Below, piece by piece: positions 29,278 to 39,829 of a DNA stretch of 64,000 nt. The notes under the pieces are model-generated. The model worked only from the letters and a program-made list of their open reading frames with translations, was not told the DNA's origin and ran no database searches. The stretch spans positions 366,073 to 430,072 of the forward strand of contig JALQPE010000211.1 in assembly GCA_030407315.1 (NCBI GenBank), read 5' to 3'. The first letter of the stretch is position 1. Every line of letters begins with the position of its first letter. This stretch comes from Asparagopsis taxiformis. Taxonomy: Eukaryota > Rhodophyta > Florideophyceae > Bonnemaisoniales > Bonnemaisoniaceae. A program made the translations under genes and the position numbers.

Positions 29278-29999
29278 TGTGATACGGTGAATCGACGGGT
29301 GGCGATGGAGTGGAGTGGAGGTGAAGGAGGGTTAAGAAAGATCTGGTGAGTTGTAACTTGGCAGTGAAAGAACGGAGAGGCGGGGGCGAATAATATCGAA
29401 ACACATGGCGGCTTGTGTGCCATGCTCCGTATCGGGGAAACATACATACAGAACGGGAAAATATTGTCAGCAAGCTTACGTGCACTTTCACGGACGAAGG
29501 ATTATGATGAATTGGCAGAATAATTTTGAAATTGAAGCATAATGCTAATTTCTAAGCGATTTGATTGGACAAGCAAGCAAATTAACAGCAATATGCATTT
29601 CAACACAGCACAGCACAGCACGCGCCGAAGAGCCCTACCGTAACCGGGTGGGTCAGGTAGGTCAGCCGCTCGCAAGCTCACATTCAAAATTTCGCTGTGC
29701 ACAGCGGGCCCTGTGGCAACCGCCGCCATTTCATCGTGTCAACTGGGCCCGCGGACCTCTCGGCGCTTGGCAAGTAGCCATACTTTCTTTATTCTGCAGC
29801 AGCCCACCCACGCGTATATGTTACCTCTTGCACTTGCGCGCTATGTCCCGTTTCGACTACCGACTAGCGCTTCTCCCAACCAGCCCACTCATTCTATCCA
29901 CTCGTCGCTAGAGGTATGCATGACGTACACGCCATTCAGCTTTCCTCCGCATGAGACAACCCTTCGCCGACTTGCACCGCGCAGTTGCTCACCTGTCCC
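29278..29999. promoter_or_regulatory. long divergent promoter gap between SufE-BolA and the GATA-like gene
   Basis: A 722 bp gap, longer than elsewhere in this block. It contains a short CAGCA repeat near 29605-29622 and several small ORFs that I do not believe. The extra length fits a regulated transcription-factor promoter, but no specific site was recognised. Confidence 0.4.
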
Positions 30000-31466
30000 A
30001 TGACTTCCTCATCCGTTTTTGATAATAACGAGCCGCTCAAGTATGTCCTCCAGTTATTTGAGAAGACTATCTCTAATCATGGGCTATACATCAGCAATCT
30101 TCAAGTCTCTGCCAAGCCTGGCGCTATACTTTTGAATGATTTTACTCCCGAACAAACGCAAATGGTAGAATCTCTCTCCACTCTCGCTCGCTTCCCGCCC
30201 TACTCGCCCACTACAGATCCTCAATCGCGCCTCGAGTATCGTGATGCTTATGTGGAACGTGCCACTAATCTTTTCTGTAAGATTTTGTCGACCCTGCATC
30301 ACAACTTGGTTGAGTTGTCACTCGGCGAACATCCACATCGCCCGTACGCTGAAGCGGCACCATCGTTGCCACCAGCTCCTCGCCCCATCCCCTACGATGT
30401 CCAGCGTAGGGTGAGTCGACTTGACCCCGACGTGCTGGACTATCATACGCCCGCTCCATCAGCTGCGACCGCCTCGTATTTGCCGGACGCCGTTTTCCCG
30501 CGTCTCGCCGCAACGCCGACGTATCGTGACGTCCATCCGCAACTGCACAAGGTAGAACGCTTGGATAGAATGCCGCGACGTCTACAGTCGTTTCCGTATG
30601 CGAACGAGCCGCTCCGTCGGCGGCGGTCTAGGGACGACTTGTTGTCGTATTCGCAATGGGAGCGCAATGGAGATTTGGCAGCTAGTGACGGTGTTTACAA
30701 CACTTTTGCTGTGTCAAGGAAGGATTTTCGAGACAACAGCAAATATGATGGAATGCGTCCAGCCAACTCTGAAAATGTCGCCAGCAGACTGATGGGCTCT
30801 GCGGAATCGGACTGGGTCGCGCCACCGGTCCCGTCCGCCATAGCGCCATTGCAGCGTCGCACACACAAGCGCGGTTCACTGCAGAAAGGCGAAGACAAAT
30901 CGGAACGCCAATGTGCCAATTGCAAGACGTCAGATACACGACAATGGGTTAGGGGCAAAGATAATTGGCTTTGTCACAGTTGTGGACAATTTTGGCGGAA
31001 GAATGGATATTCGCGACCGCGCGCATTATGGAATCGACCAACGTTTAAACGTGCACCGCGGAAGGCGAGCAGTCGCGGTGGTGGCAGTGGCAGTAAACCG
31101 CGCCGCAGTGAAATAACACAAGCACTAAGGATACCTGGAGTATCTGTGGAGCACCGGTATGGTGGTAGTGGTGGCGGCGGCGGTGGCGGCGGCGGGAGTG
31201 GGTCGATAAAGGACGAAGTGGAGGAGAGGCAGCATGGTGCGGAGGGGATGGGAATGAGTGCAATGAATCGAAGTCGGCGTATCGTTGAACACGGGGGTCG
31301 GTTGGGGGAGGAGAATGCTGGAAGTCTAGAAGGACATGGTGCGGAGCATACGAACGGTGGGCAGGAAGTCTTCAATGGGGGCGAGAATGGTGGTGGCGTC
31401 GATGGGGTGCCGCCGTTATCTGGATTGTTCTATTCTGCTGCAATGATGCGTTCGAATACGACGTAA
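30000..31466 (+). CDS. GATA-like zinc-finger protein
   Basis: The ATG at 30000 gives 488 residues. One zinc finger near residues 303-327 reads CANCKTSDTRQW, then WLCHSCGQFWRKNG. It has two CxxC pairs separated by 16 residues, close to the 17-20 of GATA fingers, and a basic tail after it. The rest is low complexity: a Pro/Ala/Arg-rich middle and a run of about nine Gly near residue 393. Fungal and plant GATA factors bind (A/T)GATA(A/G) and control nitrogen, light or iron genes. DNA specificity here is not predictable because the loop is one residue short and lacks the usual TPxWRR. Only one finger is present. Intronless. Confidence 0.72.
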   Translation: MTSSSVFDNNEPLKYVLQLFEKTISNHGLYISNLQVSAKPGAILLNDFTPEQTQMVESLSTLARFPPYSPTTDPQSRLEYRDAYVERATNLFCKILSTLHHNLVELSLGEHPHRPYAEAAPSLPPAPRPIPYDVQRRVSRLDPDVLDYHTPAPSAATASYLPDAVFPRLAATPTYRDVHPQLHKVERLDRMPRRLQSFPYANEPLRRRRSRDDLLSYSQWERNGDLAASDGVYNTFAVSRKDFRDNSKYDGMRPANSENVASRLMGSAESDWVAPPVPSAIAPLQRRTHKRGSLQKGEDKSERQCANCKTSDTRQWVRGKDNWLCHSCGQFWRKNGYSRPRALWNRPTFKRAPRKASSRGGGSGSKPRRSEITQALRIPGVSVEHRYGGSGGGGGGGGGSGSIKDEVEERQHGAEGMGMSAMNRSRRIVEHGGRLGEENAGSLEGHGAEHTNGGQEVFNGGENGGGVDGVPPLSGLFYSAAMMRSNTT

Positions 31467-32131
31467 GTTTTAATGAGTGACTAGCTAAGAGTTTGATGGT
31501 GGCGAGTCATGTAAAAGCAATGCCGGTGTTGATTTTAGCATCACAAGAGTACACAATATATTTGTGCGTAGATATCTATGGACGTGAAGGGTGGTGGTTG
31601 AAGAGGGGATTGGTACGGAGTTGGGGCAATGATTGGATGATGTGGTAGTGTACGAAAGGAAAAAGTACGGGTGGGTAGATAACGTACAGTGCGGTGCATT
31701 TCAATCATTGATGAGTAATCTCGCGCGACTTGCAAAGTGATCACAGCGTGGCATTCCATTGGATTGTGCGCAAGAGTTTGCACACTCAACCAACGTTTAC
31801 TTGGCGCCTCCAGCTATTTACAGCCGCATGACAGTATCGTGCTGTTTGGGGCTGTGCTGTGCTGTGCTCTGGGCTGTGTTGCCCTGTCCTGTCCAGTCCA
31901 GTCGTGCGCTGCGCTGCGCTGGGCGCTACTTTGCTCTGTACTGTGTTGCGCTGCGCCGCGTCGCGTCGCACCGAGCCGCTGCATGCCGTACGATTTGCAA
32001 CTGACATGGCGTAGGTTTTACGTCAGTAGCGTCAGCAGCGCAGCCGCAATCGAATCTTCCTTTCTACAACATGTTGTCCAATCAAATGCCAAACTCTGCC
32101 CCGTCATGCTAACAACACAAGTTTCAGTTAC
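31467..32131. repeat. intergenic gap with CTGTG/GCGCT low-complexity stretch
   Basis: A 665 bp gap. From about 31840 to 31990 the plus strand is a degenerate run of CTGTG, CTGTC and GCGCTGC words, a decayed simple repeat. ORFs across it are artefacts of that composition. The remainder presumably holds the GATA gene 3' end and the next promoter. Confidence 0.5.
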
Positions 32132-33001
32132 ATGCGCTCACAACCACCGCACAGTGCAGTCCATCACAACGCCGTCTCAACCATCATGTTTGCTTTCTGT
32201 CCTTTTGCCCCACAGTCGCTGCCGCTACCGTCACCGCCGCCGTTGCCGCTGCCGCTGCCGCTACCGCTGTCATTACTACCGGTGCGCCCTTGCCCCCTGA
32301 ACAATTATACCCGTGCTGTAACGACGCGCCGTCGCCCACGCCTCTGCGCCATAACACGCCCACCTTGTGCCGTCCTACACCACGTACCAGCGACGCCCCT
32401 CTCCGAGTCGGCCCGTTTGCACCGTTTGTCCACCCTCGTTGCACTCCTCTATTTTCCCGCTATTGCGCTCAATCTACTCGCCGTGGTTGGTCCCGTCGCC
32501 GCGCCGCGTCCACTGTCGCACACCCTCCTTTCCGTTGCGCTCCTCATCATCGCACCGCAGCTCATGCGCGCCTCCCTCAGCAACTTGCGCAGTTGTGCAC
32601 ACGTAGTCGCGCGTAGATTGCCGCACTCGACCACAGCCCCGCGTCTCGCCAAGCCCGTTCGCGCCCACGCCGTGCTCACCGCACTCGTCGCCGTCGGTAC
32701 CCTCGCTGGCCTCTTCCTCGCTTCGGCGCGACCGACCAATGGTGCACAACTCGCCCTCCTCTTTCAATTCATATTTTACACCACTAGACAGGTGCGCTTC
32801 GAAAGCAAAACACGCGTCTATCGATGCGAACGCACCCAGTATCGCGACATCGTCTACGCGTGCGCCGCCGCAGCACTCTGCGTCACCGCTGTGCAACTCG
32901 CCCTCTTCCCTCTTATCGCCTCCTTTATTACACTATTTATCGCTTGCTCCTTCTACCTCCTCAAGTACATATTCGTCCCTTCCTCGCCGCACATATTCTA
33001 A
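32132..33001 (+). CDS. multi-pass membrane protein of unknown function
   Basis: The ATG at 32132 gives 289 residues; a second ATG at 32186 (codon 19) is equally good. The first 90 residues hold a Pro/Leu repeat (from a decayed CCGCTG DNA repeat) and a basic Arg-rich stretch, and could be an organelle targeting region. After that come four to six hydrophobic segments, at roughly 103-130, 135-155, 180-200, 205-220 and 240-285, separated by Arg-rich loops. I recognise no family. It is an intact ORF of the same compact style as its neighbours and ends 182 bp from the kinase stop (convergent). Confidence 0.55.
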   Translation: MRSQPPHSAVHHNAVSTIMFAFCPFAPQSLPLPSPPPLPLPLPLPLSLLPVRPCPLNNYTRAVTTRRRPRLCAITRPPCAVLHHVPATPLSESARLHRLSTLVALLYFPAIALNLLAVVGPVAAPRPLSHTLLSVALLIIAPQLMRASLSNLRSCAHVVARRLPHSTTAPRLAKPVRAHAVLTALVAVGTLAGLFLASARPTNGAQLALLFQFIFYTTRQVRFESKTRVYRCERTQYRDIVYACAAAALCVTAVQLALFPLIASFITLFIACSFYLLKYIFVPSSPHIF

Positions 33002-33183
33002 ATCCTGCCCAATTAGTAAACAGCACAATTTATTATCCGCCCTCTCCCGACCAACCATACTACTCCACATCTTCCAGCACAAGGTGGTCTGCAACAGTAC
33101 AAACTTTGCCGATACTTTGGCAACAAAAATGGCGACATATTTATCACAAGTACACTAGTAGTCCACCTTTTAACGGCAAAACT

Positions 33184-36100
33184 TCACGATGTAGATACCC
33201 TGCTTACCGCCTCACCCCCACTCCTCCCGTTCGTGTGACCACGTCTTCTCCCAGACGAACTCGACGTATTGCTCCCGCTTTGAGGATACTTCTGCACGTT
33301 CGCCTCTTCAATAAACTTATTCCGCACTTTCACAAAGAACGAGTGGAACGCTTCAGTATCCGTTCTTCCTCGGTCATTTCGGGATCGTCTAAACGACACA
33401 GACGTTATTCCTTCCTCGACACTCAGCAGTTCAATTCCCGCATGCAGTACCCAGTTTTGCTCCATCGCTAACTGACACTTCATTTTTCTCTTCGTCTCCT
33501 TCTTAATCGTTACATCCGCACCCATGTCAACTAGTATGCGTCCAAGGATTCGCATAATCATGTCTGGCGGAACGCTCGAACGGAATTGACAGTGGTATTC
33601 TCCGAGCTTTTGGTTCTTCGCCTTCATCGTTTGCAAAACTCCACGCAGCTTGGTTGCCATTCCGCTCTTCTTGTCTGATCCATAATACGCAATGTCATGC
33701 ATTCCCATTGAGCCCGCCATATTGTCTTTGTTGCGCAGAGCATGAGTATCTCCGCTCTCTGAAAGCTCACTACGACCACGCCGCGAAAACCCAGATTGAT
33801 GATCATCAAGTGCGCCTCTCACTGGCATACTATTCGGCTCTTGAAAACGACCTGGAACATACTCAGATGGCAGCTGTGTGCTATTACCAACATTGCTTCG
33901 AATTGCGTTTGACCGCGCCTGAATGTTAGCGTTCAGGCTACTTACGCCATATCTCCCTTTCTGTGTGTACGAATCCGCTGAACGAGTAGTTTGCACTGCA
34001 GGAGCGGGCGGGGACTGCCCAGGTTGACCCATAGTATTTCCAAATGGAATAATGCCTCCATCATCAGTTGTATCCGGGTTCATCAGTTTCAACAGCTCAT
34101 CCGCCAAATTGGATTCCTCACGACCGCTTTGTTGTTCTCGCATGAGACGCTGCAATTCCATCAGGTCCATTGCAGAGGACGATTCTTCGTCTTCGCCACC
34201 AAATCCTCCTTTATCTCCGGTGGAATCAGGTCGTTGGCCTGGTATCTTCTTAATCCACATGTTCAGCAAGTCCGACATGTTTCGACGACGTGCTAAATCG
34301 CTTTGATTTCTGCTCGCTACTTCGGCAAGTACCGGACTCCATGACAACGGCTCCTCTTCACTGGACATGTCCGTTCCGGTTCGCCGGACTGATGCGTACT
34401 TTGGATCACCATTAGATGACAGTGGTTCCTCTCTGCTCTCTATTGTTCCCCCATCTTCAAAGTCCTCATCCATATCGCTAGGAGCATGGCTTCTCGTTTG
34501 AGTTCGGACAGAATTCGGTGAGGAGACGGGGCCCTCACTCAGGCCCAACGTTTCAAACAAGGACAAAAAACTAGTAAGAATCGCTGCCTTGTCCTCTACT
34601 TTCGTCAACTGATTCATCTCATCGATAAGCAGACGGAAGTCGGCTCTCAGCTCCATGGATAGCTTCTGATTTGCCGGTTCTGTTGTGCCACGTAATTTGC
34701 ATATCATATTCCATAAGTGTCGGGAGAACACTTCAATGTGTAGAGCACCTGGAGACGAATTATTCCCGGCACCATCTCGATTGGAAGCATACGAGGCCCC
34801 GTTAGCCTGCCATGCATAACCAGGGTGAAGACCTGAGACTCCAGAAAAGTATCCGCTGTTCGGGCTACCATCCGAAATCGGACCGCCCCTCGATGCGTTG
34901 TAACCCGGAGAGATGGATCTTCTTCGGTCAAAAGCCGATACATTGACACCAGACGGTGAGTACACAACAGGAGGCGAGCTAGGCAGATCGGATGGCCGAG
35001 CAATGCGAGGAGCTCTCTGTTCTGTACCGGGCATGCCATTGCTTGATAGACCACGCCGTTGACGATGGGGATCGGAAAAAGGACCATCGTTTGGACTGGC
35101 AAGCGAGGCTGGAGCTGCAGACGTGATCCCCAAGTCTGACCGATGGCGCTGCTTCGAGTCTTGCTGTATATGCAACTGGCCTCGACGGGGTTCTTGAACA
35201 GACCGGAAGCGGGTAACCATCGGCAGTTCCAAGTTCAATGCAGGCTTATCCTCATAGTCCTCCGTACTATCTTGATCTGAAGAGGAATCCGCGACATCTC
35301 TGTGATCGTCATGCCGATGGTATCCAGGAGTTATCTCATATGAGTTGGGACCATTCGAGTCATTTGAAATTGTCTGGTCCTTGTATCCGTTCAGACTTGG
35401 GGAAATACGAGCTGGAATCCCATACCCAACTGGAGATGGAACGTTGTGGGTGTGAATATGTCCATTGACATTTGGAGGGTTAGCATGGACGGCTGCTGCT
35501 GCTGTAGCTGCTTTGAATGCAGCTGCCGCCAGTGCAGCCGTTTGACGCCTGGCTGGAGTTGCTGGTCGGTCTTCTACCCTGCGAATAACTTCATGCATAG
35601 GAGGAGTAGGTGCTCGCATGGTGGCGTCAATCTCGTTAGCCGGCGAAGGAGGCTTGTACATAGCTACAAATTCATCACGACCACGTGGGACGATAGGACC
35701 GATCCTTCCCCCAGCTGGAGAATTACGAATGTGCAGCGACTCTGGAGGAGCATGTGGTTGCAATGGATGCTTTTTTGTTTCAGCAGAGTTTCGAGTTACT
35801 TCCGCATGTGATATTGTATTTTGGGCAATATCATTGTTGGCAGAGTAATGGAGATCGACTCGGTTAGGAGACACTGGATCGTACCCGTTCTGCATCACTA
35901 CTGGTGAATGTACCGCTGCAGCTGCTGTTGCAGCTGCTGTTGTGGCGACTGAGGGCGGTGCCGACGTCTGCCCGTCATTCTGGGATCCGTTCATTGGAGA
36001 TGATGGATTCGAGTTGGTCAGGTCCTTCTGATGCTTGTTGAAGAACGGTCTCTTTTTAACGAGACGGGCATCATCACCATCATAGTCCACCTGAAACCAC

Positions 36101-37125
36101 GGATGACGTTTCACCTTCTGGAGATCGTATCGCTTGTTCGGGTCGCGAACCAGGAGGTTTTGCAAAAGATCCCGTGCAGAAGGAGATATCTGTGGTGGAT
36201 AGTGTACCTTGCAAGCAAGAATGAGATCGTACAACTTTTCAGTGTCTTGTTCTTGGAATGGAAGGCGGCCACAAAGAAGTGCATAGAGGATTATACCACA
36301 GGACCACGCGTCGACTTTGGCGCCATTGTAACCCTCACGGGCACATTCAATTATTTCTGGAGCACAATAATCCGGTGTACCGCATTGCGTGTAAAGCAAT
36401 CCTGCATTGACATCCATCCCCTTCATAGAGGAGAAGCCAAAGTCAGTGATCTTAATATCACCATTCTCGTCGACAAGCAAGTTTTCTGGCTTGAGATCGC
36501 GATGAGCAACTCCTTTTTTGTGACAAAAATCCACGCCATCTACGAGTTGCTGAAAATACTGTCGGGCGAGACTTTCTGGCACCCTACCGTTCTCAATACG
36601 GTGGAACAGTTCACCACCCGTGACGAGCTCCATTACAATGTACAGCTTGGTGTCTGAGGTGAGAACTTCATGCATGAGCACAATGTGCTTATGCTTCAGC
36701 TTGCGCATGATGTAGATTTCACGCCGGACCTGAGCAGTGAACTCTTGCTCTCGAATTTCGTTTTTGTCCATGATCTTTATGGCAACGCGCTGGTTGGTCT
36801 CACGATGAACAGCTAACTTGACCTTACCAAAAGCGCCTTCGCCAATAGTGGCATAGAGAGTGTAGTTACCAACATGGCTAGTAGCTAGGGCGTCGTCAGG
36901 TGGACCCTCTGGCGGTTTCGAAAGCGCTGGAGAAGGTTGTTGAGGTTTGGCGGGAGGCAGAGGTGGCGGGGAGCGCGACGGAGCGATAGGTTGCGCTTGA
37001 GCAGCCGAAGGCAGCTGCATGGCTAGATGAGAAGATGGCAAAGAAGGATGGCAGTGGTGAGAAGAGCCGTGTTGAGGAGGATGGTGGTATGGGTCTTGAA
37101 TGGGATTGATATCATGGTCTGCCAT
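33184..37125 (-). CDS. large CAMK/AMPK-related Ser/Thr kinase with C-terminal KA1-like domain
   Basis: The 1313-residue protein starts MADHDINPIQDPYHHPPQHG. The kinase domain (about 86-341) is complete: GEGAFGKVKLA, the ATP-site Lys in VAIKIMDK, HRDLKPENLL, DFGFSSMKG and GTPDYCAPEII. It is most like SNF1/AMPK/MARK/CIPK kinases. The activation loop LLYTQCGTPDY keeps a Thr where LKB1-type kinases phosphorylate. Then follow about 820 residues of disordered sequence with poly-Ala runs and a small helical segment near 780-860. The end (about 1160-1270) reads YHCQFRSSVPPDMIMRILGR and later NWVLHAGIELLSVEEG, resembling a KA1 domain for lipid or autoinhibitory binding. No NAF motif was seen. Substrate unknown. 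Confidence 0.88.
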   Translation of the reverse strand: MADHDINPIQDPYHHPPQHGSSHHCHPSLPSSHLAMQLPSAAQAQPIAPSRSPPPLPPAKPQQPSPALSKPPEGPPDDALATSHVGNYTLYATIGEGAFGKVKLAVHRETNQRVAIKIMDKNEIREQEFTAQVRREIYIMRKLKHKHIVLMHEVLTSDTKLYIVMELVTGGELFHRIENGRVPESLARQYFQQLVDGVDFCHKKGVAHRDLKPENLLVDENGDIKITDFGFSSMKGMDVNAGLLYTQCGTPDYCAPEIIECAREGYNGAKVDAWSCGIILYALLCGRLPFQEQDTEKLYDLILACKVHYPPQISPSARDLLQNLLVRDPNKRYDLQKVKRHPWFQVDYDGDDARLVKKRPFFNKHQKDLTNSNPSSPMNGSQNDGQTSAPPSVATTAAATAAAAVHSPVVMQNGYDPVSPNRVDLHYSANNDIAQNTISHAEVTRNSAETKKHPLQPHAPPESLHIRNSPAGGRIGPIVPRGRDEFVAMYKPPSPANEIDATMRAPTPPMHEVIRRVEDRPATPARRQTAALAAAAFKAATAAAAVHANPPNVNGHIHTHNVPSPVGYGIPARISPSLNGYKDQTISNDSNGPNSYEITPGYHRHDDHRDVADSSSDQDSTEDYEDKPALNLELPMVTRFRSVQEPRRGQLHIQQDSKQRHRSDLGITSAAPASLASPNDGPFSDPHRQRRGLSSNGMPGTEQRAPRIARPSDLPSSPPVVYSPSGVNVSAFDRRRSISPGYNASRGGPISDGSPNSGYFSGVSGLHPGYAWQANGASYASNRDGAGNNSSPGALHIEVFSRHLWNMICKLRGTTEPANQKLSMELRADFRLLIDEMNQLTKVEDKAAILTSFLSLFETLGLSEGPVSSPNSVRTQTRSHAPSDMDEDFEDGGTIESREEPLSSNGDPKYASVRRTGTDMSSEEEPLSWSPVLAEVASRNQSDLARRRNMSDLLNMWIKKIPGQRPDSTGDKGGFGGEDEESSSAMDLMELQRLMREQQSGREESNLADELLKLMNPDTTDDGGIIPFGNTMGQPGQSPPAPAVQTTRSADSYTQKGRYGVSSLNANIQARSNAIRSNVGNSTQLPSEYVPGRFQEPNSMPVRGALDDHQSGFSRRGRSELSESGDTHALRNKDNMAGSMGMHDIAYYGSDKKSGMATKLRGVLQTMKAKNQKLGEYHCQFRSSVPPDMIMRILGRILVDMGADVTIKKETKRKMKCQLAMEQNWVLHAGIELLSVEEGITSVSFRRSRNDRGRTDTEAFHSFFVKVRNKFIEEANVQKYPQSGSNTSSSSGRRRGHTNGRSGGEAVSRVSTS

Positions 37126-39829
37126 GACAAAGGAATAGTGTTAGGTTGGCAGAGTGCACAAACTGACAATGATTGGTGAGCAGCAAGCAAGTCAGCTTTA
37201 TGTTTTGCTGGATAGCTTGCTGTCTGTCGGGATGGCGCTGAGGAGAGGACTTGAGTTGGCGTGGGTCGCAATAGATTGAATGCGTCGAGCGAGAAGCGGA
37301 CAATGACTCGAAGAGTCACAGAGAAACGACAGCCATGGAACGGACTGGCTAGTCTACGATGGGGCTGGCCGTTGCAAGAGGCTTTGCTCGTTGGCGACCT
37401 GACTTGGGCGAGCAGATATCTATCTACGAAGACTAATGCAATGGAGCGTGCCAATTTCTCTGAAAAGGGCAGAAGCAGATATAGCTCCAAAAATTAGGAA
37501 ATTATAGCGAAACGGTACAGAGGACACATCATACCGTTCAAGGGCCACTTGTAAGTCATGACTTGGCGGACCTCAAATGGACCATTGATTCGTTTCTAAT
37601 GGTTATTGTTCATTTTCAACAGATCTTGGCCCGAAAGGACTCTTTACTTTTTCGAGCAAAGCGGCGAGCCACGGCCACACTCGCTTCTCCAGGAAACAAA
37701 ACTACATGATTTTGTGAACACAAAGAGATGCCGGCTTACACCAGTCTCTAGAAGGCTACAAACTCCGATCGTGCCTGTTACGGGTATTTCTCTGCCTCAC
37801 TCAACGTCCTTTTTTCGCTTCATTGCTGTATTCTGTTGTAAGACACCTGCACCACATGTCATTTCTTCATACTTGACCAGCAATGTAATACACCACTATG
37901 TTTTCATGATTTCGTTGCTATTTTTTGTAAAATTGTGGTCTTCAAAACAACTGCTAGATTACAATTTTTCGAACGGTAGTTTCTAATGCAACCAACCGAC
38001 CATAGGTCCTAAACCCGTAGTAGCTTGAGTATGACCCAACACTTGACAACGAGCAAACCCTCTCGCATTGTATCATGTCCATTGCCTGCTGTCAAATATT
38101 CAGCTCCATTGTCCATTAGGTCTCGTATTCAAGCAACGAATCGAAATGGCTTGAAGCATCACTGAGGTTGGAATAGAGAGTGTGTGTCATTAGGCGACGG
38201 GATCTAAATGTAGAGACCGCAGGCGACGGCCGGTAATTAAGCGCCATGCCGACCAGTAGTGAGGGGACGGCCTGTTCAGAGGACTGGAGGATTGTGAGTG
38301 GGCTACTCCGATGGGGCAGATTGGTGAATTTCTCATAATTTACAGTACTTACAGTTCAATTCAACTTCAAAACTGAGACACCTTCGGCAACAACAAAACA
38401 ATAGAAGAACGATTGTGGAACTGGGCGAGGACTGCGGAACGTACACGCAGCACAGCGAAGGCGACGGCCAAGTGGAACAGCAATCAACGTCATAGCTCCA
38501 GAATCCGGAATAAGAACGATCAATGGGCACTCGAGACACCCAGGCCCCTCGTTCATTCCCACGGTATTTTCTCACAACCTTTTCAGGAGGATAAAGAGAT
38601 TACGCAGGAGCAATTCTGCAATGCCTCTACAATCTAACTGAATCCTGGATTACAGTACGTGAAATCGTTGTAGAACTATGATTGTTAGTGTGAGTTCAGA
38701 CGCGAAAATTAGATATCTTAGATAGGTCTCAACTGCAATGAATTCCTCAGTACGTGTAATACGAATTAAGATTGGCGCCAAAATGAAGGATACTGATCGC
38801 CTCAACACGCTTGAACACGCCCATTGTCTTCTTGTACAGTTTTGCCGATTCACAGATTTCCACACACAACCATTCTCTCAGCTGCGATCGTTCCAGAAGA
38901 AGAACATAACGCAACACAGGAAATCAGGCAGCCAGTAGCCCCTGCTAGTACACAAGTGTTAATCAGCAACCCAGTACGATATTAGAATGACAGCATAGGA
39001 GAACAAGAACCAGAATAAAACTCTCTTCTAGAGCGTCGTCCCAAGTTTACATCTTTGGGGTGTTGCGGGGTGACGAACAACTCATACATTACAGTATTTA
39101 CAGCACATTATCCTATTTAAACAAACTCACCGTCGCGACGATCAACAATAAAGACAGGCATCCAAATCGTAAACACATTCTTCCACAGGTTATCGGCCCA
39201 GATCTACCACTGCGCACTCCCACCACTTCACATCTCCCCACCCATCCCTGCCCACTGCTCGAAAAGCACGGCACTGATCTCCATCCGCTCTAAAAGCGCC
39301 TCCCCACATCTTCACCCTACTCAACAAGTACGGCGACACATCTCACCTCCCGCACACAAATCCATTAACATCTCCTCTTGCCCTCATGTCTGGTGATCAA
39401 CCTGCATCAACTATGCCTCCTCCCGCACCCCTACCAATCCAGCACAATCTGGAAATTCCTCTACTCACAGCAGATTGTCATGCATTCTCAACTCAGCGAC
39501 CTACAATTCAAACGGACTGCGCATTACATTTACAGCTCATACTGCATCGCGCATTTGCACTGCTTAGGGCGCTGCCATTTAAGATACTCCCTAATTTAGA
39601 AACAGACCACTCTTCAACGTGATTCCGTTTACAGCACGGAACGTCATTAGTACTGTACCGTTCTAGAAACCATACCCATCTCGAGCATTTACTTAGCGCA
39701 TATAAGCGGCAAGCCAACACTTTGAAATAAACGGAGGCAGACTACTACGCCACTTTCATCCCATCTCTACCTGTCACTACGACTGCATAACAGTTTAAAC
39801 TGTTCTGCGCAGGCAGTTACGACGTCGAC
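37126..39829. other. gene-poor 2.7 kb upstream of the kinase
   Basis: No convincing gene was found. The proximal part should hold the kinase promoter and 5' UTR. From about 38.3 kb the sequence contains scattered TTACAGTA/TTTACAGC words (38341, 38652, 39083, 39528, 39628) and a CAGTTTAAACTG palindrome at 39792-39803, which suggests it is the leader or LTR of the gag-bearing element that starts at 39830. I could not define LTR ends. A short ORF from 39386 starting MSGDQPAST is unassigned. Confidence 0.4.

Noticed and set aside
31737..32300. Plus-strand ORF rich in Cys, Ala and Leu
   Set aside because: It spans a decayed CTGTG simple repeat, and several overlapping frames are open for the same reason.
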